The notes beneath the pieces were generated by a model. The model worked only from the letters and a program-made list of their open reading frames with translations, was not told where the DNA came from and ran no database searches. Shown here piece after piece: positions 25,072-38,500 of a stretch of 64,000 bases of DNA (the first letter of the stretch is position 1; every line of letters begins with the position of its first letter). The DNA comes from Trichopria drosophilae (lineage: Eukaryota > Arthropoda > Insecta > Hymenoptera > Diapriidae). The stretch spans positions 208,318,001 through 208,382,000 of the forward strand of contig CM059583.1 of assembly GCA_030407085.1 (NCBI GenBank), read 5' to 3'. The translations under genes were made by a program, and so were the position numbers.

Positions 25072-28000
25072 TGTTTTAGTTCTTACGATTTCATTCCAAG
25101 TCAATGGTCTAATATTAAAAATGTATCCATAATGTACTGAATTTGGATCTTTTGAAACCTAACTTCGGTTGACGTATTCGTGCGATCTAGTATTTCAAGA
25201 AAAGTTACAATTAAGAAATACGGGTATCATCAAAAGTACTTTAAATTATTTATTCATTGTTGCAATGGTGGTCGTTAGGGGTATCCAAAAAAAAGTTTTA
25301 AACATGGAAAAAATATAAAATTACACAAAAGAAACGTTATTTTCTCATTGAACCGTATTTAAAATGGTTTATCGTTCTCTGACCATATTTTATACGTCTG
25401 AAACATATCTAACTCGAATCCTCGATATTTGAACTTAAAATAAATATGGTAATAGCCTTAAAAAATTATCTGTTAAAACAAAAATGACGACCGCCACGAC
25501 AAATTTGTCGTTAGTACTTAACCATTTTTCTTCTCGAAAAACGTACATTTTAGAATAAATTTTTATTGAACAATACTGTCTTAGAATAGCAGAGCGAATA
25601 CCCTCACATCTTTTAACATTTTTTAAATACAATTTTTGTTTTTTCAAAAAATGAAACACATCGAATTTTGAATAAGTCATTAAAAAATTTGAAAACATCT
25701 CTACAGTCTTCATGAAAAAGTAGTATTAATTAATGAAACCACATTGATATCTTCTTCCATATACAACCATAAACTTTAAAGAAAATTTCTTTACAACAAA
25801 AATACCTTGAAGTTGGTTTAAGAATAATCCAAACTTAACTTTTTTCAACATTTCGATTTTTTAAATTTGTCAAAAAATAAAAATTTGATCAAAACTTATA
25901 AACAAAAATTTAAGGGTATTATTTGATCAATAATAAAGCATTATTGTTCTATATACATTTGCTCCAAAGTTTACAGTTCTTAAGAGTAAAAGTTTGGTTT
26001 TAAAAACAAATTTTTCGTTATGTTTTTTTTTTAACAAACAATATTTTCAGTTTGCTTATCGTATGTATTACCAAGTTTAGACATTGAAGACAGGATCCAT
26101 ATAGGTTTTAGACATATAAAAAATTGTTTAGAAAACATAAAGTCATTTGTAAAAAAAGATGCAACCAAAATCACGTTTCTGGTTGGCTGAATTTCGATTT
26201 TTCACCGGTTGAGAGTTTTGGTTACAATTCAATCTTGAATGACCAAATTTCGTACTGTCAACGTTAGTCGGTTACATTTAAAATATGCACTAAGGTACAT
26301 TTGTTGGTAATACCGCTGCTGTTTAACCTCCAATCAGTTTTTACTCGGAATCAGTCTTATTTTAAATACGTATTATAAACTGGTATTTTGATTTAAAGGA
26401 GAGTTCATGAAATAAACCTAAAAAATGTGCAGTTCACGTGCAAGACCAAATAAATTTTAAGCATTAAAAAAAATATTGATAACATCGTAAAATGTAATGA
26501 GAGACACTAACTCCTTAAAATTACAGAGAATTATTGTACATGTTCATTATTATTTTAAAGCAATATTGAATCCGTTTGAAAAATAACTAATTAAAACTTG
26601 TCTAAAAATTAATATTAACATATTGATAAGAATAAGAAAAATTAATTTAAATTTTTAGAATGACTAATTTGCTATAGAAGTTTAATTCAGATATATTTAT
26701 ATTCATTTATATTTTTCATAACAAATTACTAACGTTTTTCGTTTCTTTCTCTCTGCAGATTAGGTCATTTATATTAAAAATTGTTTGGACTTTTTATGAA
26801 ACTATTAAAATATACATTTTATATTCCTAACTTGCATCTTTTAGAAACCTCTTCAGTTTATCTTCAGGAACCATGGTACAACAATTATAATTAAATAAAA
26901 AATGATTTAAATCTTCTAACGATGTTCAAAATATTTTGACAGTGAAGGGACAAGAAATAAAATGACTTATTCGATGCACATAGTTTATTGCCATCTGAGG
27001 TCGGTTATGTTGCAGTTGCCTCGTCGCGATAAATCGGAAGCACTATCGGGAGTATTTGGTGCTGTCCGCCTCCAGAGTCCAGCTTAGTTGTACAGTACAA
27101 CCTACTCGAGACAAAGGAAGTGATGATTAATTTAAATGGTACTCGCAAGGTAATCGAAGCCGAAAATCGCGAAGAACCTCATGAAGGACAACAAAAGATA
27201 CCGCAACCGACATTTATTTATGTATACGTTTCCTGACGACTACGCCAATATTGTCAGTTAGACTATTTTTTAAGGACCTTCCAGATTACAGGAAACTAAT
27301 GAGTATGACATTTCCGTGTCATCTTAATGATTATGTGCACACCGCGATACTTATGTAACAATCGTGATGTGTTACTTTCTTATAAGTATACGAGGTCTCC
27401 TTTAAATAGTGAAATTTCACTTCATACAAATGGAAATGACGGCTTTATTTGAAATAAAATTATGCCCGATTTGAAACTGATTAATATCAAGATATTTGTA
27501 GTATTCTGAAACTTTTGAAAGTCTCACTTGTTCATAAGAACTTTCTACTTTTCAAAAACGTTTAGAACACTGGGCCGGGGCTTAGATCATACTAAATATT
27601 TCATTACAAGGAAAACAAATTAACATTCGGTATATGAGAACTGTAACTCAGTATCTTTTAGGGAGTTTCCGAACAACATTTAAAGCTACCATTGTATGCT
27701 TCATGATCACAAGCGATTTGTTTGTTTTGTTATAATTCAACGACATTTGCTCCGATTGTCATTACTGAGAATGACCTAACCTAATTCGTGACATACTTCG
27801 ACACTTTGGAGTAAATTAATTAACAACAATATTTTTTTGAATGTGAATAAAGGAAGAAAATAATTATCTATTGACGAATCATCGCTAACAATATATTTGG
27901 CATTAATCTGTTCTTATATGCATTACTGTCGGCTTTTTTTATGTTGCAGTATTACTTGTTGAATAAGATTTCTAACGATAAGTTGGAGAAAATGTGCATT

Positions 28001-28368
28001 TTAACGATCCGTAGCATCTGATAAACGATACCGACCAGCAATCTGTTTTGGGTATGTTCCTTCTACGGGCATTTTTTGAAGCAATTGCATTTGCGTATAT
28101 ACATTTCAAGGCTCCCTTGAATAACTCGTAACGACATTGCATAGAATGCACCTTGCCGCGTGCTCATGCTGGGCGCGGTTAAGTGCAGAAGCCCTCGGTA
28201 TTTTTGGTGAAAGTCGAGTTATCTTTCCACACGATAACTGGATCTGGACCAAGACGTCTTCCTGTCGAGGGAATGCTGACGGGACGCCCTATCGTATCGA
28301 CAGTTACGTCATGCTACCGCACACCACACCATACCATACGTCTTGATGTCTTGTACCCATTCGCTCCG

Positions 28369-28376
28369 TATAAATA
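28369..28376 (+). promoter_or_regulatory. TATA box of gene C
   Basis: TATAAATA lies 89 bp before the gene C start codon. A TATCTCAC word about 35 bp downstream may mark the transcription start, and it is a poorer initiator match than at the other cuticular genes here. Confidence 0.7.
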
Positions 28377-28457
28377 CCTGCTCTCTTTCTGGAAGAATGG
28401 TAGTATCTCACACTTCACCAGAAAAGCAACTAGTAATTTCTTCGTGAATATCGGACC

Positions 28458-30101
28458 ATGGCCCTAACGGTGAGCATATTCGTTCCAAATCGATTCTCAA
28501 ATATATATTAATTTTATATTTAAGAGATTGCTAATACCTTAGTCATCAGATTTAAATGAGGCAATTTTTATCTTTTCTAGCTAATTTTACTCGCGTTTGC
28601 TGCTGCAGTAAACGGGGGAATCATTGGCCGCGTAGATCAACCTTTATATGGATCACCGGGATTAATAGTGCCAGCATTAGCCAAACCAATAGTCCAAAAC
28701 GGTCAAATAAATTACGATTCATATCCCCAATACAGTTATGCGTACGATGTACGTGATGTTTTAACAGGCGATTTCAAAAGTCAAGAGGAAACTCGCAATG
28801 GCGAATTTGTTCGAGGAAGGTATTCTCTTTTGGAGGCTGATGGATCTACGAGAATTGTAGACTATACTGCCGATGATAATAGCGGATTTAATGCGATTAT
28901 AAGGAAAGAAGTTGGAAATCAGCAAATTGCAACTCCAACGTATGCTACGCAGGTTGATTCAAAATTCCCGTTAATTCAACAATTAACTATACCAACGGTT
29001 AACTACGCAAATCCAACTGTTCATGCAGTGACGAACGTAGGTCATTCTCCAGTTGTGTACAGGGAACAACCCACATCTAATGTAGTTACTAAGGTGGATA
29101 GTACTCCAGGATATACTTACAATCCCCCAGTAGGAACGCATCTGATTTACAATGTTCCAGTATCGAAAGATGCACCAGATTCGACCTTGACCTACTCTCC
29201 CACGCTTGTTAATGCTGTACAATCTTTCGGGTACCAATCACCCTTACTTAGAGTTGCAACTGTACCAACTTTCGCATATAGTGCACCAAACGCTAACGTC
29301 GCACCAATGCCAGCAGTTTTATATGGAAATAATATACCTAAAGTTCAAAGTGTGCCGCTAGTAGCTTATGGAGCTCCATTCGCTAAAGTCGAGCCAGTAC
29401 CAGCTGCGGTATATGGACCACCAGGCACTAAAATGGAAGCAATACCATCTGCAACGTATGGAACACCGGGAAACAAAATTGAATATGCACCAACGGCTAT
29501 TTTCACTCCTTCGACTACTAAAGTCGAATCAAGTTCCGGAGCGACGTATGGACCTCCAGCTGCTGAAAATACAGAAACATCTCATGCCTCGTACGGACCG
29601 CCTGCTTCCAGTGATACAACGACTCCTGCATCCACGTATGGGCCACCGGCAGTCCAAAAAGATGAGTCTTCCGCTCCTGCTGATGCAGCTCCAACAAATG
29701 AAACAAATGAATCAGTTCCCGCTCAGAGTACTGAAGGTACAACACCATCTGATATTTACGGAAACCCTGCAACCAAAGATGAAGACACGCCAACATACGG
29801 CGCTCCAGTGGCCGAACAAGTCACACCAGCCATGACCTACGTTACACCGACTCTGAAAGACGAAACCTTAGGATATTCTTACAATGCACCGGCTGGACCT
29901 GTATTGACCTACAGAGTCCCAGTCGCCAAGGACGAACCTGTTTTTGCCTATGCCACGGCCCAATCCGCGCCACTTTCTTACGCAAGACCAACGATTAAAT
30001 ATCCTGCACCTGCCTTTTTATCATCAAACAATGGAGTGCCACCAATTTCTTTTGTAAGCCACACACAGTACGCAGCGCCATATGTTAACTATTCTTATTA
30101 A
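28458..30101 (+). CDS. Long RR-2 cuticular protein (gene C), Pro/Tyr-rich tail
   Basis: Exon 1 is 28458-28469 (ATGGCCCTAACG, MALT, donor GTGAGC). Exon 2 is 28581-30101 (acceptor TTTTCTAG), and the intron is only 111 bp. The product is about 510 residues, roughly twice the length of its neighbours. Residues 1-17 are a signal peptide. Residues 53-114 are an RR-2 domain ([41 protein letters not shown]). It has DDNSGFNA where the others have DP.NGFNA. The roughly 395-residue tail is not the Ala-rich type: it has irregular YGPPA, YGTPG and YGAP repeats (about residues 230-400), with an acidic Thr/Ser/Glu stretch and then Pro/Tyr-rich sequence. Codons are A/T-ending, unlike genes A and B. By family it is a secreted chitin-binding matrix protein. 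The tail suggests an extensible or cross-linkable linker, which is inference. Confidence 0.93.
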
Positions 30102-30626
30102 TTACAAAGACGGAGTACCAATACGTACCCCTGTGACCTATCCGACATAGTCATTCCTCGAATTCGATAGACTGAATAGTTTCATTTAGATTAAAGGAAA
30201 GATTAGACGATTATCGTCAGAGAGTAAACCGTATTAGAGGCCTGAATTCTGGATCACTGCTGGACAAAACATCTATAAAAATAATATGCAGCTCCACTAG
30301 TATTAGACGCCTTCAACTCTCAACTAAAGTTAAATCGTAAAGGTTGTTTATTGTACCATAAAAATAAGATAAGTAAGTTATTGTATGTATGTTTGTGTTT
30401 AAGTTTGAAGGCTAAAAATAATGTGAAATAAGTTTATTGTAACTAAACATTGAAAAGAAAGAGAATTCTCTTAAATGAGACATTTCATTAATGTGTACAT
30501 AATTTAAAATATAAGTGATGTTAATGGCGGATCCAGTGAAATGAACGAAAAACACTTATTACGTAAGTGATATAAATTTCGCGTGAGGCGAAATTATACT
30601 ATGACTATGTTTTTACTTTGTTATTT

Positions 30627-30636
30627 AATAAATAAA
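30627..30636 (+). other. Polyadenylation signals of gene C
   Basis: Two overlapping AATAAA hexamers lie about 525 nt past the stop codon, implying a 3'UTR much longer than those of the other cuticular genes here. Confidence 0.55.
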
Positions 30637-30639
30637 GTT

Positions 30640-33600
30640 TACGTTACAAAATTACATACGTTAGATCTTATATTATCCCGAGTACTTTAAGTGTCACCTG
30701 ACTGTTTCTCATTACATTTAAAAATGTTTGTATTATTTTTTATTAATATCACAAAAGAACTCACAGGTATTGACGGATGAAGTGAATAATAGCTTACAAC
30801 ATAAAAACAAATGTATTTAAAATTGATAATTGGTGATATATTTTTATTGTAGATGATTATATATATTTCAAGAAATGCGATAGAACGGATGTTTTTAACC
30901 AAAAAGATTTATGAAAATGCCCTGTGAAATAGTTCTCGATCTCTTATTTCAACTATCTCATAGTGCTAAAATCCATTTAGAATAAAATTTTTGTTGATTA
31001 TTTTCATTGAAAAATAGTTATGGATATTCTTTCTATTTTTTTTTATTTCATCCATTCAAACCCAGTAGTAACGAAAACATTAAAAAACATTGATTTTTGA
31101 CCGCATGTCGGATGAAGTATTTATTGAGCATTGAGCAAGAAACAGAGCACACGTGATTGCAAAAAGTAGTTTATCTTAGTATCTACGATATTTTAGTAAG
31201 ATAAAGTGAATAGAATTTACAAACAAGAGTTCAGTTAGGTTCGTAATAGACTGACGAAATTTCGATGAAACAGGACAGTGAGACCCCTGGTCTGAAGACA
31301 ATAGATAAACTGCGATCAACGTCGGAAGTTATAGCATATCATTTAGATTAGAAAATGCTTTTTTATTTTACATATTAACTTTAGACGCCGGCTCTCGCAG
31401 ACTTTTTTAAAGAAAATTTCGTGATTTACAAAAAAAGGTGTTCTAAAAGTGCAATTTAGGTATATTTTGCACCGTTGTCGATATGGAAGTATGTCCACAT
31501 ATCGATGTGGAAATATATCCACAAATATTCATAATGATAAAACAACAGTAGCTGAAAAAATAGAATTTTTAATATTAACGAGTTCGAATTTTAATCGCTC
31601 TTTTACGGTTTAAGCTCAACGTCTACTTCGTAGGCAAAATCTATTACGGCTTATTTTTTCTTTCAGTGTAGATTGGAGGTTCTTCTTTGGCATGGACCAA
31701 CTTGGAACTGATTAGTTTTTGGCATTGATCGATAGGGAACAAATACAAAAATACTAAAAAAACGCATTTTACCAGCACCATACGAAAAAGCGACCTTAAA
31801 AAATAGCTGGGAATGGATGGGTCGATTTAAAAATGAAATTTCTTTAGAAATAAAATGATGCTAAAATCTATGTGCAAATTGTGCAATTTGGTTGTTGCAG
31901 GGTTAAGACTTATTTTATTCAGTGTATGATAATTTTGTTATTATGTATTAATGTTTCGGCTGCCCTGCGATCTGGATCGAAGTTTAGACCATAATCATTT
32001 TCCACCATATGTGGTCAGTCTAATCATGACGTTACCTTAAGCTTTCAGAAAAAATTATTAGTGAATGAATGAAAGTATCAAGGAATAGCAGAGTTGTCAC
32101 CAAGCCATACAATCACTAGTTAAAGTTAAGATTCGTTGAAATTAGGAGTATAATATTAAATTTTATAGGAAAAGATACATTTAATTAAATAGAAAGAAAA
32201 CATTTAATATATGTTCAAATTAGGGTAGAATATTGAATAATAATAAAATCCCAGACTTTCTTACAAATAATAACGTTCGTAAGTCAACAAGTAGCAGGGC
32301 CTAAGCAAACTTCTACAAGAATCAGCTGAATAATTAATTAGTAATTTTTATAAAAATCTCGTCGGATCTTGTTTGTTATAAGGTAATTTTTTTTCATTAT
32401 TAGATGTATATTCTTATAACAATATGATGTGGAGACGTTTCTGTACGATAATGACACTTTTCATAACTGCTAAGCGATCGCAACAGGGATGCATCTCCAA
32501 TTTTTAGTAATCTTCACTTATTCAACTAATTTTCAAAATATTTTGATGTACGCAAAATATTGATTAACCCTGATCATCCTCTAAGGTGGTGTTACTGATT
32601 CTTAAAAACCTAACAAATACTCTATATTTCCTAAGAGAACAATAAAGGGTGTGAAGAAACTGTCAAATTTGAGGGTCGATTATCGACCAAAAAAGGTAAA
32701 ATTAGTAATTAAAATCCAGTACCTTTATTTGGGTTCTTACGACAAGACATGAAAGATTATTAATTGATAACTATTTTAGACAAATTTGAATAAACTTAAA
32801 CGTATAAACTTTCCTAAATTGCCAGAAAATTCATAGATTATAGCTGTAGTTGATCATATCGGTTGAAATACGCCTAATGATGTCAAGTGACATACATAAA
32901 CTATATACCGTTCTCGCAGATCAGTTTTGTCCAGTTTAGTAAAGCATATTAATTTAGCATAACGTCTTTAGCATCTCCTTCTAAGTGTCTAGAGCCCGAA
33001 ACTCGTATGCATTGTAGACATTTTTACTGTCATAGCCATTATAAATCATAATAAATTACATTTTCTTCAGCATAATATAAATGTTCAAGTTCAAAAAACG
33101 ACTTGACGTTCCCACGTGTGTTTTTCGACGTTTAGAAAACCAAGCCGCCAATGTTCTCCATGACAAATTTTGTCAGCATTTGATATCAATGCTTAAGTAA
33201 GTGCAGCATTCATTTAAAATTATAAAAATTCCGTTAAATATATTATAACCACTTTTTGTACGTGTTTGAAGTATTTCAGGAAAATTATTTTTCAGTCTCT
33301 CTCGAGTGTAATTATTCGGTTTTAGTTTAATTAAGTAAGTTTTGTTTTAGGTTGTAAATTAGATCGACCTACAACTTATTCAATCACTGTCGACGATTAT
33401 AAATAAAAGAAAAAATGCAAATAATTTTAACAAATTCGAAAAACAATGTAGTCACTAAGATTATAGTGCAGATAGTTACGATATTTAATAAATTTATTAA
33501 AAAAAGACAGTTAAAAAAAGGTGATGATTAATGACTCATCAATGTTTGTTGTTATTATTATTTAATAACATCTGTCCTGCCAATGATGTTTAAACAATAA

Positions 33601-34160
33601 CTGATGGTTGATGAGATCTGCATTTCAGTTCAAGTAGAATTTTAATATAAGCCAGAAAAATATAATGATATTCTGATCCTCCTGGTACACCTTCAGATCT
33701 GCTAAACACCAAATTGCTCATTTTTTGTAGGTATTTGACGTAATAGATGGGTAAAATTTCATTTTAATTTAAAATAAAATACAAATCATTATTAATTTCT
33801 CTTAATTGAGGCTTATTTTAGTATTTATAATTTCATAATTAAAACCCTGTTTCTTCAACGATCTCATAATCTTTTATTCTTGTTAACCGTTAATGCGCTA
33901 ACGAATACGTGATATATTATGATTATATTATGAAGTGTTACTTATTCACATATAACATCTTATTACTATCGACCGATGTCATTGAATTCATCATTTTCGC
34001 TCTTTTTTGGGGTAAATGGAATAAATGAAACCATGTTTACATCTAATCACTTTTATTAACTTCTTCAATAAAGTGATAACACGCGAAGACAAATCTACAT
34101 AACAAATATTCAGTTTGCGAAATTGTAGTAGAATGGTCCATAATTTCGAACTATGTGTCC
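30640..34160. other. AT-rich intergenic DNA, nothing supported
   Basis: Between the convergent genes C and D. A duplicated word pair, ATATGGAAGTATGTCCACAT and ATGTGGAAATATATCCACA, occurs at about 31480-31515. TATATACC at about 32906 is followed 25 bp later by a TCAGT initiator-like word, but no ATG plus splice donor follows. No gene is seen. Confidence 0.5.
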
Positions 34161-34167
34161 CGACATA

Positions 34168-34173
34168 TTTATT
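34168..34173 (-). other. Polyadenylation signal of gene D
   Basis: AATAAA on the minus strand lies only about 9 nt past the stop codon. A second copy at 34052-34057 is an alternative. Confidence 0.45.
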
Positions 34174-34181
34174 CAATTCAA

Positions 34182-35493
34182 CTAATGATGGTATTCGAAT
34201 GCTGGTGCACTGTACGAAACTGAAGTTTGAGCCAAATGAGCGTCGTGGTAGTAAGAAGGCGCATGAATGACTGGAGCATGATAAGCTGCTGCGGTCTGGT
34301 AGGCAGTAGGGGCAGCATGATAAGCAATTGGAGCAGCATGGTATGCTGCTTCATGATATACGCTTGGGGCGTGATGAACAGCTACAGCAGGTGCAGAATG
34401 AACATGTACAGCTGGTGCAGAATGGACAGCCACTGCTGGAGCTGAATGGACAGCTACTGCTGGAGCAGAGTGGACAGCTACTGCTTGGGCAGCATGAACA
34501 GCAACGGTGGCAGCATCTTTATGAACAATGGCGTTAAATCCATTAATTGGATCAGCAGTGTAATCGACTGTTCTCCTGGATCCGTCAGCTTCGACGAGGG
34601 AGTAACTGCCCTGGACAACATCACCATCTCTAGTTTCATGCTGATTCTTGATGTCACCAGTTATACTGTCGTGAACATCGTAAGCGTAGCTATACTGAGG
34701 ATGCAAGTCATGATCGGCATCTACGATCTTAGTGGTGATGGCTGCTGGCACCTGTGCTACTGGTATTATTCCGCCCCTAGCTACTGCCACAAAAGCTGCG
34801 AGGATGATGTACTGGAATAAAACGCAATTTTAATTTCTACAAAGTGATGGCGATGAGGTAACTAAATAAACGTTATATACACTTAAAATTCACAGCGATT
34901 ACGAGTTAATATTTCTATTGAACTTTCTGAATATACACTCATTAATAATATAGTGTTGCAAAATCTTCATAAAAAATAAGAATTATTATTATTGTTTTTC
35001 CTTATCGTATGTACATTTTTGTCTACAAGATATTAATAGGAAATACAAACTCCTGATTCAATTTTTAATAAATTAATAAAGTCTAACGTCACATATGTTA
35101 AAAAATGAGTACAAGAACATTTGTTTATTCTTGCGACATCTTCACAGGAACTATCTTTTATCTAAAACAAATAACTATCTGACAATGTACTACTTTGAGC
35201 TGTCATGCGGAAAGTAAGGGCTTACTTAATTATCTTAAAATCTAACCACTTTGAAAATTTGTCAGTGATCATTTCGGTTTATTTAAGATAAGGATGCTAT
35301 TCATGAACGTCTTTCAAATAGTATATATAAATTCCAGCTGAGCTATAACTTAGTAAACTTCACAAGACTATAAAGCACTTTGCGAAATCCGTGTATTAAA
35401 AAAGGACTATCTTTTCAGCGAACAAAATAGAATAAATGAAACGTTCTTCACAAATATTTATTCGTAAGATCTTGATCTTACCTTAAAAGCCAT
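34182..35493 (-). CDS. RR-2 cuticular protein (gene D), His/Ala-rich tail
   Basis: Exon 1 is 35482-35493 (ATGGCTTTTAAG, MAFK, donor GTAAG). Exon 2 is 34182-34811 (acceptor TTCCAG), and the intron is 670 bp. The product is about 213 residues: signal peptide at 1-17, RR-2 domain at about 41-103 ([41 protein letters not shown]). The tail has at least four AVHSAPAV units (about residues 108-150), then Tyr/His-rich sequence (YHAAP) ending in YHH. His-rich tails are well known in RR-2 proteins of sclerotised cuticle, where His side chains take part in quinone cross-linking (family knowledge). That this protein does so is inference. The domain is closest to the classical RR-2 consensus among the genes here. 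Confidence 0.95.
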
Positions 35494-35511
35494 GTTTGTG
35501 TCTTGATGGTG

Positions 35512-35548
35512 ACTGATGCTGGAAGGAGCCGGTGCTACAGTTTATATA
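35512..35548 (-). promoter_or_regulatory. Core promoter of gene D
   Basis: TATATAAA (35548-35541) is followed by GCATCAGT (TCAGT at 35516-35512) at about +30. The start codon lies about 20 nt further down. A Grainyhead-like ACCGGTT word is at 35683-35689, upstream. Confidence 0.8.
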
Positions 35549-35549
35549 C

Positions 35550-38500
35550 TTTGCCTCTGAGAAGCATACCACTACATCTTGTAAGCGACCTACACACCAT
35601 GCGGGATACACAGTCAAAACTTGGTTTCTTTATTTTCTTTTCATCCATTGTAGAATTCGCGAGACATATCCCTGTCCTTAAGACCGGTTAGCGTTCTCGG
35701 TTTACGCCCGAACCACTTTTGACACAATCGACGGGCAGAATTCGCGAATGACTTAACAAAGCGCCGAAAGTGTCGACATATTGAGTAATAAGTAATATTC
35801 ATTCAGCTAGTAATGCATGTGAGTACATCTCGTTACTCGTAATCGTTGCAGCTGGTCGATATGCTCGTATTTCTGACCAATGAGAGCCAATGAAAGTCCA
35901 TTAACTGAATAGGGAGTTTCGTTCCGATGACCTTCAAGATTCGAGATTCTCATTTCGACAAATATTCATTCAGTTAATATTAAGCATGCGCCATTGACTT
36001 ATAATGTGTGCAAAGTACTGTATAATTTTATTTTATTTTTTGAGAGCATTTTTAAACAGATCCATCATTTTAACACTCAATTCGTCAAGGTCGCGACATT
36101 GAAAGTGACCGCAATGAATGGACCTTTTTATTTACGGCTTCTCATTCTCCGAGCCAACGATTCGCATACTTTCTAATATTATGCAGTTTAGCGCTCGTGG
36201 TTACTTTCGACCGTATATTGCCATTGCAGGTGGCGCGGATTATGCTAGTAGTAAGCCTCGCTTTTGATCAGACACAACTTATTTTCCGTACCCTCCAAAA
36301 TCAAGTACAAATTTTGTGATAAGCACGAGCATGACAAGATTGAATGACTTAGGCTGCGATTAATAAAGCATCGATACATTCCTTGTTTATTCGAACTGGT
36401 AAATATAGGGCATAATCTTGAACAAATATAGTTTGCCATTGTACATGTAAGGTACATTTTGCCTTCAATGCGATCGTGATATGCAATCAAAAGGGGAATT
36501 TCAAGAATACGGTGAAATCTCCGAAATTAAATTATCTTCGTGCATTTGACGTACAGAGATCTAGATTTTCAAGGTCTGCATAATGCTGCGGTGTATCCAT
36601 TAAATAAATTTATTCAAACATTTAACTTATAAAGAAGAGAATCGACTAAATAAAACATTATGATAATACAGTATTAGTAAATATAAGTCGTACTTGTCAT
36701 AAATACACATTGACACTCAAGAATTTTAGTCATTGAATGTAAGAAAAATACAGAACAAAAATTACATACTTTAAGAGAGAACGGAGTATAATTAATGATT
36801 AATATCGAGCCCGACAAACCCGAAGATAATCAATACACGCAAAATTACAGATCATAAACCGGCTCACTACAGTGGCCCATTTTTTTAAATATCAGACTCG
36901 AATTTAAGAGTGTAATAGCTACTTTCCTGAGAAGGCGGAAAATACACATTCTAGCCCGCAGACTATCAGGGATCCTGAGGGACGGCGAAATCATCACTAG
37001 GGAATTGTGTGATCGCCTTAGGGGTGCAGAAGCTCAAAACTACACTACGAACAACATTTTTCGTCATACGGGTTTAAAATTTGAGTTTATGCCATCAAAC
37101 TAAAATTAGAAACGGTAGGAAACTCGGATTTTATCCATGTCATTTTTGAAGGTGTAAAATCCGATTTTACTCTGGAAAGTTGGAGTATAAAATCAACATA
37201 AAATGTTCTTCATTAACAGTTACAAATTATATATTATTTGAAATTTTAGAGTGTATAGAATTCTAGTATTTATACCATTTCAAACAAAGGAAATTATATT
37301 TCCAATATATCTGACTCTCAAGTCATCAATCCACGAAAAATGTTCTTGATATGCACTGACCTACAATTATAAAATACTATTTTAACTCAAATAGGCGTAA
37401 AAACCGTGATTGGGCTCAACTACATATTTCTAGATGATGGAAATATAAAACATATGTAACGTATTGAATATAATCTGCTCTTTACTTTACATAGTTTCTG
37501 TACTTCATTACCGTCAAAGTAGAGGAAAGAATTCTTGACAAAAATCCATCTTTGCTCTCTCATAATTTTAAAATTAATACTGAATGAGGACATTGCAAAT
37601 TTTCTAAAAGCAACATGTTATTAGCTAATTTATTGCTATTATGCAATTATTGCGTGCAATTGCGATTATGCATGGAGAGTAATTTATTGTAAGAAATATA
37701 TGATACAGTATAGTAAAACGCTTTATACTACTATTTAATATACTCTGAGTAACAATTAACAATCTGTTATGGTATTTTTCGGTGAAATGTTGGATCTACG
37801 CTTAACCTTTTTATACTTGTAAACATTTTCTGGCTATATAAAACACGAGATTGAAAGTTTATATCGCTTCGTTACTCTGCAACGCACAATTTTAACTTTA
37901 TTGCCGTTTTTTTTTTAGTAAAAGAAACTGTATTTTATCAATTATAACATTGCAGCAGCATAATACTATTTAACTATAAAATTTATTATGATCCTTCTAA
38001 TTTACTTTTTTATTTTTAAGAAAACATAAAATGTGTCTTAGAATAATCATTGTACTTGGTATAATACATTTCTCTCCGTGTGTCCGAAAATCTAGTGAAT
38101 TGCGTAATTTATTTAATACTTTAAAGTTCACCTGATTCTATCAAAACCATTTTTTGCTTTCAAACGTTCAGAACTTGTCATCTGTTCATTTCTAAACGCC
38201 AACGACCGTCAAATTTGTTCAACTTTGTAAGAAAAATTTATAGTGCAATAAATTTATAGCAATTTTGCAATTATAACAATGTATACAAATGAGTATTTTT
38301 ATGATGAGGATTACAAAAAAGACAGCAATACAATAAACTTGCGTTTTGAACTCAAATACTTACAGGGTCACTGTTTAAAATTTTGGTAACTTTTCGAAAT
38401 ATAAAATTGTTTCAAATGGCCAACTTCGAACCTATTTATCATTTAGGAATTTGTATTATTTTAATAGTAAAAAACCAGATGATTTTTTCGTCGATTATGA

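Larger units (their letters stand above)
15125..28368. other. 13 kb intergenic DNA with several transposon relics, no supported gene
   Basis: Mostly A/T-rich. Listed separately are the palindromic MITE at 16057-16352, the purine/G tract at 16829-16925, the CGACA fold-back at 20413-20632 and the degenerate element at 23816-25071. GC-richer unexplained patches occur at about 20840-21080, 21840-22090 and 26990-27260, and upstream of gene C at about 28030-28360. No ORF here has cuticular or other recognisable protein features. Confidence 0.5.
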
